Origin: Sycon ciliatum | Taxonomy: Eukaryota > Porifera > Calcarea > Leucosolenida > Sycettidae | Direction of reading: 5' to 3' | DNA: 64,000 bases | NCBI RefSeq assembly: GCF_964019385.1 | Contig: NC_088645.1 | Coordinates: 44,419,529-44,483,528, forward strand | Part shown: positions 30,364-41,760 of the stretch, piece after piece | Numbering within the stretch: the stretch's first letter is position 1 | Layout of the letters: each line of letters starts with the position of its first letter | Translations under genes and position numbers: made by a program | Notes under the pieces: model-generated | Seen by the model: the letters and a program-made list of their open reading frames with translations, nothing else | Database searches by the model: none | Told to the model about the DNA's origin: nothing

Positions 30364-30528
30364 ATGGCGGAAAAGTCGTCGTCGTCACCTTCCACTTTGT
30401 CATCAAAGGAGGAAAGGGACAAGCTGATTCTTGATCGTATTCCAAAGAGAACCGCTGAGGCAACTGATTCTTGGTCCCGCAGTTTCTGCAAGTATGCTCA
30501 GGACTCGAAAAAGAAGTCCTCGGGCTAG
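30364..30528 (+). CDS. Small ORF resembling the start of a recombinase-derived protein
   Basis: The 54-residue frame reads MAEKSSSSPSTLSSKEERDK, then LILDRIPKRTAEATDSWSRS and FCKYAQDSKKKSSG. The ILDRIPKxTxxxTxxWxxxFxxY pattern is reminiscent of the N-terminal segment of tyrosine-recombinase-derived proteins (Crypton-derived ZMYM2/KIAA1958 type). There is no continuation, so it would be a fragment or first exon. Recognition is from a short motif only. Confidence 0.25.
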   Translation: MAEKSSSSPSTLSSKEERDKLILDRIPKRTAEATDSWSRSFCKYAQDSKKKSSG

Positions 30529-31030
30529 GTGGTCAATAATAAGTGGTCAATATAAGCGGTCAATTATGCTGATATTTGACCGCTTAGAGATCACAAGTTT
30601 CTGTGGGGGTCAGTACTAAGAGAGTGATAAAAAAAAATTAAAAAAAACGCCACCACCCTCTTGGATCAAGGCGCAGATGCAGCTCCTAAGCGCTGGGAGG
30701 TGAGTGATAATCTATACTATATTCTATATACTATATTCACACATTGCAAAGGTGCAAACTTCGCTTTTTGTACTTGCTGGCTGCTGTATTTCTACCTGAA
30801 ACCATGTTAGCTACATGTATATAAGTGTGTTTCTTACATGACACGTGATCGTTGCCAGGGCCATGGCCAATAGGCCATCTTCCCGCCGCAGGCATAATCA
30901 GGCCATCAGGACCGTTTGACGTCATTTCGGGAGTTTCAGGACCGTTTGACGTCACCTCGGGAATAATTTTTCGACCTTCCGACCTTTCGATCTTTGATTT
31001 TCCCTTATATGTTGCTTCGCACTGTAAGAA
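30529..31030. other. Anonymous non-coding stretch
   Basis: Contains short direct repeats, notably GGACCGTTTGACGTCA twice (about 30908-30925 and 30939-30955), each with a TGACGTCA-like site. No gene seen. Confidence 0.4.
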
Positions 31031-31034
31031 ATCA

Positions 31035-31161
31035 AATCAAGCGCGCTCAGGAGGTCATGATGACTGAATCTTGCCCGAGCCTCCAGCCCAGGGGCCGTAG
31101 GCCCGAGGGCTGCAGGCTCGGGCAAGATTCAGCCATCATGACCTCCTGAGCGTGCTTGATT
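31035..31161. repeat. 55-bp-stem hairpin
   Basis: Arms 31035-31089 and 31107-31161 are reverse complements apart from about three mismatches, around a 17-base loop. It is GC-rich compared with its surroundings. No TSD was identified. It could be a foldback MITE or, if transcribed, a long hairpin RNA. Confidence 0.75.
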
Positions 31162-31239
31162 ACATATGTTTAAGTTATTGCATTTTTAAGTGACGGTGTT
31201 CCACTGATGAAGGTCACAAGAAAACGTTATGGAACATAA

Positions 31240-31378
31240 CTTTATACAAAAGAGAAAGACCAAGGAACTACAAGTTACTAAACAATCAGCTCATGCGGTA
31301 ACATTGCACGACACAATGGACAGTATAGTGGACAGCATAGCATAACTTGTAGTTCCTTTGCTCTCTTTTGTATAAATT
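31240..31378. repeat. Inverted repeat with about 65-bp spacer
   Basis: TTTATACAAAAGAGAAAG and AGGAACTACAAGTTA on the left match, in reverse complement, TAACTTGTAGTTCCTTTGCT and TCTTTTGTATAAA on the right. A small foldback element. Confidence 0.65.
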
Positions 31379-31454
31379 AAACCTTGGCTCTCCATCTGAC
31401 AACTGACGACATATTCTCCAGACATTACAACGGACAACGGGAACAAGTTAGTGG

Positions 31455-32098
31455 GAACGACATTTATTCCCGTAGCTATGCAGAAGACGTTACTTCAGTA
31501 ACGTCTGGCGCTAGCCAGGGTCCACACAGCTTTAATTTGGTATTTGTGTTTTTGTGTGTTTGTTTGTTTGTGTTACGCCTGGCGCTATCCCGTATCTGAC
31601 GGCAAAAAAATCATAGGGATGTTATAAATTTTTCAATTCTCCTATTTTTTCAGGCATATCCTGGGATTCGAACCCGCACTATCGCCCTACATGCATTCCC
31701 CGTACACTTCGCATTCATACCCATTCTTCCAAGTTGCTTCACGTTATGATCTTGCGTTTGAAAGCCCTATTTGAATATTGCGGCCAGCTGTATGTGGCCA
31801 GCTGTGTTTGATGGCACGGTACGGGAGACGATGTCGTATTACCCTCGATCGTATATGTCCCGTACCTATCCCTACCGTACCGTACCATCAAAGACGGCTG
31901 GCCACAATGCATATTCAAATAGGGCTTTCAAATGCAAGATCATAATGTGAAGCAACTTGGAAGAATTAGTATGTATGCGAAGTATATCGGGGGATGCATG
32001 CAGGGCGCGATAGTGCGGGTTCGAATCCCAGGTTATGTCTTAAAAAAAAGGAATTTTTTAAAGAATTTTATAACATCCCTATGCTTTGTTTTGTCTAG
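31455..32098. repeat. Repeat family B, long foldback copy
   Basis: The left arm (about 31610-31830) and right arm (about 31860-32090) are diverged reverse complements. The right arm has a Pol III B-box match (GGTTCGAATCC, 32018-32028). The outer end carries GTAACGTCTGGCGCTAGCCA, shared with 39.9, 41.7 and 45.1 kb. A tRNA-derived ancestry is inferred from the B box only. Confidence 0.6.
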
Positions 32099-32458
32099 GT
32101 CATCAAGGCAAAAAAGCATAGCGTAGGGCCCTGAGCTTCCAAGCTCTCTCGTTATAGATGACGAGACAAGAGACCAAGACGAATGAAACGACTACATTGA
32201 AGAGTGAGAAAGAGAGAAAGAGATCAAGTCTGAGCGGCAAGATAAAGGACCTGGGTAGCTATGGCAATTATGGGCGCGCAAGTAGCTACCCAGGCCAAGG
32301 GAACAAAAGGTGAGTGCGCGAGTGCATGCAGGCCAGCTAAAAAAAGGTGCGGGAGGAGGTACCTAACATACCTCCCCTGAGTGAAAAAAGAACCGCGACC
32401 TCGCTGTAAATAATAAGACGAAGAGAAAAATAGAGATAAAAATGACTGAGGAAGAAAA

Positions 32459-32495
32459 CACACACAAACACACACACACACACACACACACTGCA
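32459..32495. repeat. (CA)n microsatellite
   Basis: Short CA repeat. The Cys-Val run in the minus frame is an artefact of it. Confidence 0.9.
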
Positions 32496-32532
32496 CGGAT
32501 CTCACAAAAGTGTTTACTATCATGCATTACAG

Positions 32533-33977
32533 TTATTGTTCCTGTACTTCTCTAAGTCTTAAGGTGTACATGTATGCACCACCCAACATTGCCAACAACA
32601 GCGGGCCAAACACCCCTTCAAGAACAAAATTGGCAACAACAAGTGGTGACACCCACGGCGTGGCTTCCTTGACGGGTTCAATGATATCCAACTTGCCACC
32701 ATGTGAAATGTGGACGTCAGCCATGCCCAAAGTCTCTACGACACCGCCATTGTACGCTTTCAGCAAGCGGTCACTCTTGCGCGTGGGCTTGATCACATCA
32801 TCAGTGAGGATCGTCCGAGTTGCACCTGTGTCTAACAGTCCAGTGCACAGCTCACCATTGACTTTGAGTGTAGTCTGGAATGTCTTGTCGCCTGCGAGTG
32901 CCGAGCTACTGACGGCGAAAGCGGAGTCGTACATGCGACTTGCATGCTCATACTCATCAGGCTCATCCTCTACTGGCCGGGCTCTTTCTTCGTGTCTTTA
33001 CACTTTGTTTGACATGCAGACCGCTGCAAAATGCCCTCGCTTGCCACACTTGTTGCAGGTGACGTTGGCCGCAGGACAGTTACGCATGCCTGGTTTGTGA
33101 CTACGTTCGCAGCATTTGCACTTCTTTCCCTCTGATCCAGAACCAGCTGCAGAGACAGCTTGCACACGCTGAATGGGCACGGGGAACACAGGCGGTGCGT
33201 CACTAGCTCTGGTACTATCGTACAGTTTACTGTCAGTAATCGACGCTTCCAACGCCACTGACTTGGTGACGGCGTCGTTCAGGGTCAGCTTCGACTGTTT
33301 CAGCAGCTTCTTTCGAAGCTCAACAGAACGCAGGCCCACGATCAGCTGGTCTCGAATTTGGCAGTTGACAATGGTATCCACAGAAGTGGAGCTGAATTCG
33401 CAAACATCTGCCTTTTCTCTCAGCCGCCCAACGAACGAAGTCACCGACTCGCCCTCCATTTGGCGGAGTTGGCGGAATTTGTGACGTTCAGACGTGACAT
33501 TTGTTGACGGTCGAAAGTGTGCCAACAATGCGTCCGTCAAGGCTTGGTACTCATCTCCAGGTGAGCCATCTTGTGTCTGCTCCACCGTGGCAACCAGACC
33601 TTTCACAATGCGCCTCACTGCTAATCCAGCCAGATTCAAGAATAAGCGTTTCTTGTCAGCTGCTGCCGTCACTTCACTGATTGAAAGGAAATCATTTATG
33701 TCCTCGAGTCAGAGTTCAAAATCAGCACCGACGTTGCTCGCAGCATAGTCAGGAATAAATTCCTTGGGCGTCCTGCCCTTTGTCATTTTCGTTCACTGCG
33801 CCAATGTAGACATCTATTCAGTTACAAGACAGCCATTGTGCTAAACAGATCTTCTTTAGTTCTCTATCAGAAGTGCGCCATGTCATCTCTCTCGTGCTAT
33901 ACATAAAGCGGTACAAGCACGGCATGCCTGCACGTGCGTACATAGTACCACATACAACTGCATGTATGATATCTACA
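32533..33977 (-). mobile_element. Ty3/gypsy-type LTR element fossil, 5' part
   Basis: In minus sense: a probable 173-bp LTR (33977-33805, starting TGTAGATATC and ending GTCTACA), then TTGGCGCAGTGAAC, the same primer-binding-like site as the 21.7-kb element, then gag with a zinc knuckle (CNKCGKRGHFAAVC), a protease segment (LLDTGATRTI) and the very start of RT (IIEPVKEATPWVSP). The polymerase and the other LTR are absent. It is broken, with large internal loss and a few further breaks. Related to, but clearly older than, the 21.7-kb copy. Confidence 0.75.
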
Positions 33978-34274
33978 AGCACCACCCGATGTGCACTAAC
34001 GGGTAAGCCAAGAGTCAAAGTGTTCTACGTTGGCAACGTGGACCCCGAATGTGATGCCAAATCAATTGCAGAGCATTGTCAGGCACAGGATGTACACATC
34101 GTCCAGAGTGTTGTGTACACCTCGGAGCGCTTCCGAACAGGGTTTGCCAGGGTCACAGTGTTGGCGTCGGACGCCACCACCGTACAGGACAAAGCATTTT
34201 GGCCGGACTCGCTCGGTTTTGCAGTTCGTGAATGGCGCTTTGGTGCTGACGGCACAGCTCCAGGACTCACATAA
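33960..34274 (+). CDS. LINE ORF1-like protein, C-terminal part
   Basis: The frame contains KPRVKVFYVGNVDPECDAKS followed by FRTGFARVTV and WPDSLGFAVREWRFG, resembling the RRM-like C-terminal domain of LINE ORF1 proteins, which bind RNA. The stop lies a few bases before the ORF2 region starts. The upstream codons overlap LTR sequence, so the true start is lost. Confidence 0.5.
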   Translation, partial: ACMISTSTTRCALTGKPRVKVFYVGNVDPECDAKSIAEHCQAQDVHIVQSVVYTSERFRTGFARVTVLASDATTVQDKAFWPDSLGFAVREWRFGADGTAPGLT

Positions 34275-35326
34275 TGCCACACACCACCTACCGGTATTCA
34301 CAGCCCCTGAACTCGCATGCTCCTGTGTTCACCCCTTCGTCTCCAAATCCCTCAACCCCAGCATTCTACTCTACAATTCATCCATCCAACCGACTAAATG
34401 TTGGCCACATAAACATTTGCAGCCTACGACATAAAACCCATGTTATAACTAAGCTAATAGATGAGCACTGCCTAGATCTGCTGGCGGTAACAGAAACGTG
34501 GCTCGAATCAAGCATCTCGGACACTGAGGTTTCTGTACCAGGCACAATTCTCTTACGTCGAGACAGGCCTTGCGCTGATGGATGCACTTGCCTTTCCTCC
34601 TGCACTCCATGTTGTAAAGGAGGCGGGATCTGCATCTTCGTAAAGGAACATGTTAAGGCTAAGCACATCTTGGACCACTCACACTCCAGTCTAGAGTTGA
34701 TGTGACTTAGAGCTGGCACAGGCAAAGATAGTACCTTGTTTGGTTGCATATACCGTCCCCCATCCGAGCCGGTAGAGTTTTGGAATCGGCTCGCTACATC
34801 CACCGAGCAGCTGGACGGTGAGAATATTGTGTTGGTAGGTGACATAAATGTGGACTTTCTGCGCCAGACGTCCAGTGCGTTCCACCATCTCAAAGACAAG
34901 TTGCTACTTCCGTGCAGACTGGCCAATAAAGTAACTGAAGCAACAAGAATAACAGGCTCTACCCGTACATCCATTGACGGTATTCTCACGAACATTGATG
35001 GAGTTCCGTCAGCCTCTGTCGTGGACTGTGAGTTTTCAGACCATCGCCTCGTCATTACTTCCGTCCCAGTGCCCATCATGGATGCGCGGAGCAATACTAC
35101 TACCCATCAACCACGCAGAGACTACCGGAACTTCAACGCTCAGCGTTTCTGCGATATACTGCTGTCCTCCAATCTTCATATCTTTACATCCCGTACCCCA
35201 GACCTGATGTTGGACGAGTGGACAGGGAAAGTCAATGCTGTGCTTGATATCATCGCACCGTACGTAACCAGGAAACACAGGAAGAATTGCCCGTTCATGA
35301 CCTCGCCCCCCCCCCCCTTGCCTTGA
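34274..35326 (+). CDS. LINE ORF2 endonuclease domain
   Basis: AP-endonuclease-like motifs: GHINICSLR (N-terminal Asn), LLAVTETWL (catalytic Glu), GGGICIFVKE, FGCIYRPP, VLVGDINVDF (GDxN), SIDGILTN and FSDHRLV (catalytic SDH). The frame is interrupted once by an in-frame TGA where the family normally has Trp (after SLELM), near 34703. It leaves the frame in a poly-C run at about 35308-35321. The endonuclease nicks target DNA to prime reverse transcription. Confidence 0.8.
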
Positions 35327-37249
35327 TTAGAAAGCGCAAATCGGTCGTCAAGAAACTAAAAGCTACGAATTTTCGAGACGAGAGCCTATCTGTACAATTC
35401 AAGCGGCTGCGCAACCAGTGCAATAACTTGTATCGACACCTACAGAATCTATACTTTTCAGACCAGTGCCAGCGGTATGAACGGGAGCCTCGGCAGTTCT
35501 GGAAAGCCTTGAATATGATCACAAAGCGTTCCTCTCCGAAGCAAACGGTTACCATCCCACCTGAGCGATTGAACGGCTATTTTCACTCGATTGTCACAGA
35601 TAAGGAAGCGAATTACAAGCTCCCAATGGGACCTGCTAAATCCGACGACCTTACTACGTTTTCAGCCGTTGCAGTAGCAGAGGTGAAGCTTCGGATCGGT
35701 GACCTCCAAAGTAATAAAGCCCCTGGACAGGACGGCATTCTTCCGTGTCTACTTAAAATATCAAAAGACGTAATTGCTCTATCACTCGCTATCTTATTCA
35801 ACACTTCCCTCTCGTCTGGTCAATTCCCATCCTTGTTCAAAATTGCAAACATTACACCAATTCTGAAGTCAACTCAAGGCCCCGGCGACTGCCCTTCTAA
35901 CTACCGCCCAGTGTTTTAACATCTATCCTAGCCAAGCTCCTGGAGGGGCTTGTGTTTTCTCGTATACATCTTCTTTTTAATGATCGTTGCCCATTCCATG
36001 TGGACCAGTTTGGCTTTCGGAAGCACCGTTCTACCGGACAGCTTCTCACCAAGGTTACGAACGACTGGCTTGTCTCGCGCGACGCTGGACTGCATACGGC
36101 AGTTGTCTGTATTGATTTGAAAAAAGCGTTCGATATGGTCAAGCATCAGCAGCTTCTTCTTGCTCTCGCAGCTGTCGGTATTTCGGGAGCGGCCCTGGCC
36201 TGGTTCCGATCATACCTTTGTGCCAGACAACAGCGGGTGGTTACCCACACTGGAACATCTCCGTTGGTGGCAATCACTAGTGGCGTGCCACAGGGCACCA
36301 TTCTGGGTCCAGTTCTATTTAACATCTATGTACGGAAGCTCCCATTGACAGCAGAGGCCTTTTCTTGCAAGCTCCCGATGTTCGCTGACGACATGACGTT
36401 GTATGCCAGCAGACGTACACAAGCTAAGGCCGTCGCTACCGTTACTGATTCGTTATCTGCAATTCCTGTGGATCTAGACGAGCTTGGGCTGCGCATTAAT
36501 ACAACAAAGATTGGAACTTTGATGATTTCTAAGTCTTCTCACCCCTCTCAACTCCAATCGTTTTTAACCAACAGCCTCTGACTCAAGTGTCTAGCACGAG
36601 AATCCTGGGAGTCATTGTGGACAGTGATGTTTCTTGGTCTGGTCACATAGACTTTATCGTTAGGAAGACTTGCACAAAAGTTGGCGCTCTTCGACGGTGT
36701 TTTCGCCAACGAAGATTGAAGGCAACACGGCAGTTTATCCTCTCTGTTATCCTGCCTGACTTATTATACTGCTGCTCTTGCTTTGCAATGAAGCTATCCG
36801 CCAAGGACCGACAGCGACTCTCGTCCGTTTATCGTCGTTCTGTACGCGCTGCTTGTGGCTCGAAACTACAAGATGACGTCATGCCGCTGTTAGCTAGATT
36901 GTCGATTGATCCGTTTGAACATTACCTTATTCGTGGCATTGCTAAATTTATCCATGTTAATCATGTCTTTTTCCCTCTCCCAAATCTGACGGACCTTTTC
37001 CCTCAAGTTTCAACCGGCCCTAGGACAACAAGAAGCTCTTTTAATGCTGCTATTGCAATATCTAAATTCCGGACGACTGACGGTGTGAATTCCTTTTCAA
37101 ATCGTGCTGCACTGTTCTTTAATTCTTTGCCTGTGGAGTGGCGCACCCAGCACCGCACTACATTTGCTAAGCACCTCCAGACTATGCTAAAAGACGCAGC
37201 GTCTTTTCAGAAGTATTTTGATCTTCTTTTCAGCAAACTCCCTCATTGA
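35320..37249 (+). CDS. LINE ORF2 reverse transcriptase and C-terminal domain
   Basis: Three successive frames (to 35919, 35952-36581 and 36587-37249) give LQSNKAPGQDGILPCLLK (RT motif 1), NITPILK, VDQFGFRKHRSTG, VVCIDLKKAFDMVKH (motif A), GVPQGTILGPVLFNIYV (motif B), MFADDMTLYAS (FADD, motif C), TRILGVIVDSDVSWSGH and the C-terminal VNSFSNRAALFFNSLP block. Two frameshifts separate the frames, so it is inactive, though all catalytic motifs survive. Confidence 0.85.
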
Positions 37250-37480
37250 TCTGCACCGCCTGTATTGTATAACTGTGTTTACTGCGTTCCTAGTTTAAAT
37301 TCGTTTTTAAAAACATCTCTTTAATTCTTGCATTATCCCATTATGATCATGCTTAAAGACGCAGCGTCTTTTCAGAAGTATTTTCATCTTCTTTTCAGCA
37401 AACGGCCTCATTGATCTGCATCGCTTGTATTGTATACCTGTGTTTACTGCTTACTGCTTACTGCTGCTTTATTGTTCCAA
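37185..37480. repeat. Imperfect tandem duplication at the LINE 3' end
   Basis: The segment starting AAAGACGCAGCGTCTTTTCA occurs twice, about 160 bp apart, covering the last ORF2 codons and the beginning of the 3' UTR. The second copy is non-coding. Confidence 0.75.
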
Positions 37481-37612
37481 GTATCAGTTTAGTTTAGTTT
37501 AAATATCTCTTATTATTTTTTCTCACCCCACACCCCTCTACTCTGTTATCGGCCCTTTTGAGATGTGTTCATCACTGTTGAGGCTTCCGATGGAAAATAA
37601 AAGAATACTACT

Positions 37613-38200
37613 AATACTAACTCAAACATTCACATGGTCGCACTCGGTGCTGAACTGTATAATCAGCATTTATTTCATTCCTTGACCATCAGCAGTGTGA
37701 AGCTGAAATGAAAGGCAAACCAACAGCTGGTGTATATGCAATGAGGTGCTGTAGGAAAGTGACTCGACCGAGAAAGCAGGCAAAGTCACACCTTAATGGA
37801 TCCAAAATAGAAATCTGATGTCAAATTTCTACTCCCTGGTCGTTTTTGACGTCATCACTTTCAAGCCCTATCACATCCTATTTGCCGGAGATCTGAGGCG
37901 GGACATGTCGTAGTGCGTACTACTGAGCTGCAGTTGTAAAGAAAGAGACCTGCATAAATCCTACTTGTACGCACTACATCATTAAAATGATGTTATCTTG
38001 GAAATCCGCTGTGACACCAACCCATTCGAGACGCACACTCTAGTTTTCACGCGCTCCCGACCAAACTCACTTTCACTCAAAATGGGAATCCGGGTGCATA
38101 GTAAAAGGTCACACACTATGAAAAGGAGCAAGGTGTGACTTGAACAAATGCAGGAATAAGGGCAAATATTATGTTAATAATATTATGTTGATTCTGGACT
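37613..38200. other. No gene recognised
   Basis: Anonymous sequence between a LINE tail and a sushi exon. No clear repeat or exon. Confidence 0.4.
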
Positions 38201-38203
38201 CAC

Positions 38204-38371
38204 CTTTGCACTCAGAACTCCACTTGTTTCCACCCCTGCACATCATCGGCAGGGTACCAACGAGAGTGAATCCAGGGTTGCAGTCCATTGTTCCTTTAGT
38301 TGTCGAGCCACTAATGTATGAGAAATTACGAAAGCCCGCATGTGGGGCAGGGGGGGCACACCAAGTATAGT
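38204..38371 (-). CDS. Sushi/CCP domain exon
   Basis: A 168-nt exon has an acceptor (TCTTCTGCAG above 38371) and a GTGAGT donor below 38204. It is phase 1 at both borders. The 56 residues fit a complement control module: WCAPPAPHAGFRNFSYISG, then GTMDCNPGFTLVG, LPMMCRGGNKW and SSECKG, giving four cysteines in the usual spacing, the GF after cysteine two and the conserved tryptophan before cysteine four. It is a better match to the family than the module at 26979. A G-run lies in the upstream intron. Confidence 0.8.
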
Positions 38372-38399
38372 CTGCAGAAGAGGGGGGGGGGGCATAGAA

Positions 38400-39920
38400 C
38401 ACTGGTAACTTGCATAGGGAGACCCAAGGTTGAAGATAATTATTGTTATGAGGGATCTTATAATTTTACTTTGCAATATTTGACCTGTTGTCCAGGAAAT
38501 TCGACCTTCGGGGACTTCCGCGTTTTGCGAAAATTATCAAAAGACGAACTTAAGTAAACAAATTATTTATTACAGCATCTCATAGCACAGTGAGAACACC
38601 GGCCAATACAAAGAGAGAGGGTGTTAGCCAACCACGGCAAGGAAGGGAGAAGGGGAGGAAAAGAAAAAAAGGAACCGGCATGGATAAGTAGTGATTGCAA
38701 CAAAATGAGAAACACAAAATTAAAGTCAAGGTGCGACAAGGCTCTTAAAAAGTCGGAGGGAAGAAAGTTCCTTAGCTTCTTGGGGAAGTGCCAGCCACGC
38801 AGAGTACGCAGTGAAAAGGGGAGAGTGAAGTAGAAAGGAGGACTTGGGTTTCGGAAGGGAAAGGGAGTTTCTCGTGCTACGGGAAGAAAACCAGTTGAAC
38901 CAGACCAGACCAGAAGTTTACAAGTTTAAGGCAATAAACAGAATCAGCTGAAGCGTCATTTCACGAAAGTTTTATTGACTTGTCACGGACAAATTCTAGA
39001 GAAAGTGGTGATGGACAAACACTGGATGTGACCGCCAAAGATGAGGTTGATGACGGAAACTGCACTGACTCTGGACATTCTAGCAGTGAGGTGGATGAAG
39101 GAGAGAGCGTGGGTATGGGAGAGTGTGAGAGTGAGTATGGGTGTGTGTTTCGCCCTTGTTCTGAGCCCTCTGGTTCTCTAAAGTGTCAGGAACGAACGAC
39201 CCCACACGGCACGAGGACAACTATTTATTCTCAACAGTATATTTCACTTCCATCGACTAACTAAACAATGAATGAATGAAATGAATGAAACAATGAAAAA
39301 CACTAAAACCACCAGGTAGTTATAGCGTGAAAATGACAGTGTATATGAGAAAAGCATACACATACAACATACAACTACAGCGCACACAGCAAACCGCACA
39401 TAGCGCATGTAGCGTATACTACGTCGTAATCATCAGCGGTACGGCGGAGTCGGGATACAACTGCATTGAAACGAACACAATGTCACAAGCGAGAAGGCCT
39501 TTCACTCTCGAGAACTTGTGGTTTCACAACAGCCCTCTTAAATCTTCTGTGTATAATCTTTTGGTATTGCGTGTTGAATGTGGTCAGCAGTATTCTGATT
39601 CATGGTTCTTCGTTTTGTGTCCTGGTCGTCATGGTTGTCAGTTACAAATGAAATTGTTGGAGGCTGTTTCCAAATCATTCATAAGCCTGACGTTTGTATT
39701 CAAATGGAGAGTATTATCTATTTGAAATTGTTCAACCAGTAGAATGTTGTGTTAGTCTTGCCTTGTCGTGCCAGATTGTTGTCCCTAGTTTTGTTCCCTA
39801 CTTGAATTTTGTCCCTGTGTGTACATCGATATCTTTCACTTACGTGGTATCTTGCCCGAATACTTTGTGCTACATTTTTGGCATTGTTTACGTGTTATTT
39901 ATCATTATCCAGTATTTATT
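38400..39920. other. No gene recognised
   Basis: Purine-rich tracts (about 38605-38700, 38860) and open frames under 135 codons with no recognised domain. Nothing here recurs elsewhere in the window. Confidence 0.4.
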
Positions 39921-39927
39921 ATTCCCG

Positions 39928-40325
39928 TAGCTATGCAGAAGACGTTATTTCAGTAACGTCTGGCGCTGGCCAGGGTCCACACAGCTTTAATTTGGTGTTT
40001 GTTTGTGGCAGACAGACTTAAGTCTGGCGCTATCCTGTACCTATCCAGTACCATCAAGAGTACTGTACCATCAAGAGGACCGTACCATTAAGATAATGAG
40101 GATGTATGCGAAGTGTATCGGTTGCATGCATGCAGGCCGATAGTGCAGTGCGTTCAAGAGTTGCGTAGTGTAGACACGTTACTGGTCAAGCGAGCTAAGA
40201 CACAGATCCTTGGAATGCATGCAGGGCGATAGTCCAGTAAACACTTATATGTATGCGAAGTGTCTCGGGGGAATGCATGCAGGGCGCTAGTGCAGTAATG
40301 TCTGGCGCTAGCCAGGGTCCACACA
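39928..40325. repeat. Repeat family B fragments
   Basis: TAACGTCTGGCGCTGGCCAG, then GTACCATCAAGA, and two copies of GAATGCATGCAGGGCG. Several short truncated pieces side by side. The last piece abuts the LINE at 40330. Confidence 0.55.
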
Positions 40326-40329
40326 AACT

Positions 40330-41640
40330 GGCAGCGATCAGACAAGTATGACATGAGCCACTGGAGCGCTGTTCCAGTGACGCCCACACAGAAGAGATCT
40401 TCGACTAGTTGCTGGTGGCGAACCTTGTCGAACGCCTTCGACATCCAGGAGGACCACACCCGTGAACATGCGGCGGTCTCTTGAGGCGAGGATCCTGTTT
40501 ACCATCAGCACAAGGGCATCCTCCGTGGAATGTCCTGTCCGGAATGCAAACTGTGTGCTGGGCAGAGAACCAGCCATATCCAGAAAGGTGACAAGTGCCT
40601 TCTGCACCACCTTCTCTAGCAGCTTCGAGAGAATTGGGAGCAGGGACACAGGACGGAAATTGTTGGCGACAGATGGATCGCCAGCCTTGTGCAATGGGGT
40701 CACATACGCATGCTTAAAGCCAGCGGGTACCGTGCCGGAGGTCAGGGACGCATTAAAAAGTGCTGCAACTGATGGTGCTAGCAGGTCGGCACAGTACTTT
40801 AGAAGTAAGCCTGGGATGCCGTCGCTCCCAGTTGCTTTGCGCGGGTCGATGCGCTTCAAAAGCTGTTCAGCATCGCAGGCACGCACATGTTGGAATGAGG
40901 TCAGGGCAGACCGAGGCTGTGGTCCCTGAGGCATAGAGAGAACTGAAGGTCGAGCATCATCAGAGACTACCTTGCCAAACGTGGACGCAACATGTTCGAT
41001 GTCGCATGTCGGCTGGATTGATTGTCTCTTGCGTCCAGTCACAGTATTTAGGACTGACCATAACTTGCGTGGGTTCTGGCAATTTTCTTGGCACTGACTT
41101 TGGAAGTACTGGTTGCGTTTGCACCTGTTTGTATTCGCAGCAACCGAGCGGGCACGTCTATATGCTGCGTGAGCTTCAGAGTTGGCTTTGTCAGCAAGCC
41201 ACCTTCGATGCAGGCGACGCTTCAGCTGGTTTATCTTGTATAGCTCTCTGTCAGACCATGGAGGATGGAGCTTGCCTGTCTTAATCTTGCATTGCTGCAA
41301 TGGCGCATGACTGTCGAGGACAGAAAGGAATCGTTGATGCCAGTGGTCCCACATGGCTTGCACATCAGAGTCTGGTGGGTACACATGAAGTTCAGCAGCA
41401 GCTAGGTCAAGTCGGAAGGCAACCAAGTCAATGTTATCTAAACGGCGACGCACACGCTGCTTGGGGATGTCTGGCCGGGCATGTCTTGCATTGAAGGTTG
41501 CTTCAACTCCAAAGTGGTCACTGAGTGTAAGCGGCAGGACTCGGCAATCATGCAAATCCTTATCCTCTGTAGTCAGTATCAGGTCAATAGTAGTGCCAGC
41601 TGGACGGCACCGAGGTGAGACTCGCGTAACGGAGTGGACG
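40330..41640 (-). mobile_element. CR1/jockey-type LINE fragment
   Basis: In minus sense from 41640: the end of the endonuclease (TTIDLILTTEDKDL, LSDHFGVEATF), a spacer domain, and RT (RIDPRKATGSDGIPGLLLKY, YVTPLHKAGDP, NNFRPVSLLPILSKLLEKVV, TQFAFRTGHSTEDALV, RRMFTGVVLLD). After the start of motif A the frame shifts, but the same protein continues (KAFDKVRHQQLVEDL) to about 40330, where the element is cut off. Same family as the split LINE at 21-26 kb. Both ends lie in repeat family B. Confidence 0.8.
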
Positions 41641-41642
41641 AG

Positions 41643-41760
41643 TGTATAGGGGGAATGCATGCAGGGCATGCAGGGCGATGGTGCAGTAACGTCTGGCGCT
41701 AGCCAGGGTCCACACAAACTGAAATGTATGCGAAGTGTATAGGGGGAATAGTCCAGCGTC
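41643..41760. repeat. Repeat family B fragment
   Basis: GGGAATGCATGCAGGGCATG and GTAACGTCTGGCGCTAGCCA flank the 5' side of the LINE fragment, mirroring the sequence at its other end. Confidence 0.55.

Larger units (their letters stand above)
33978..37612 (+). mobile_element. CR1/jockey-type LINE, near full length
   Basis: Contains an ORF1-like frame, an endonuclease, reverse transcriptase and C-terminal domain in one orientation, and a 3' end with an AATAAA signal (about 37595) followed by a short ACTAAT-type tail. ORF2 is interrupted by one stop and about three frameshifts. It directly abuts the LTR of the gypsy fossil at 33977. A different family from the LINEs at 15-18, 21-26 and 40-41 kb. 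Confidence 0.8.

Noticed and set aside
31203-31232. Hammerhead-like CTGATGA followed by GAAAACG (also near 4438)
   Set aside because: No stem II can form between the two boxes and the GAAA box is not placed correctly.
33980-35094. Minus-strand frames opposite the LINE endonuclease
   Set aside because: They lack motifs and run opposite a clearly recognisable endonuclease frame.
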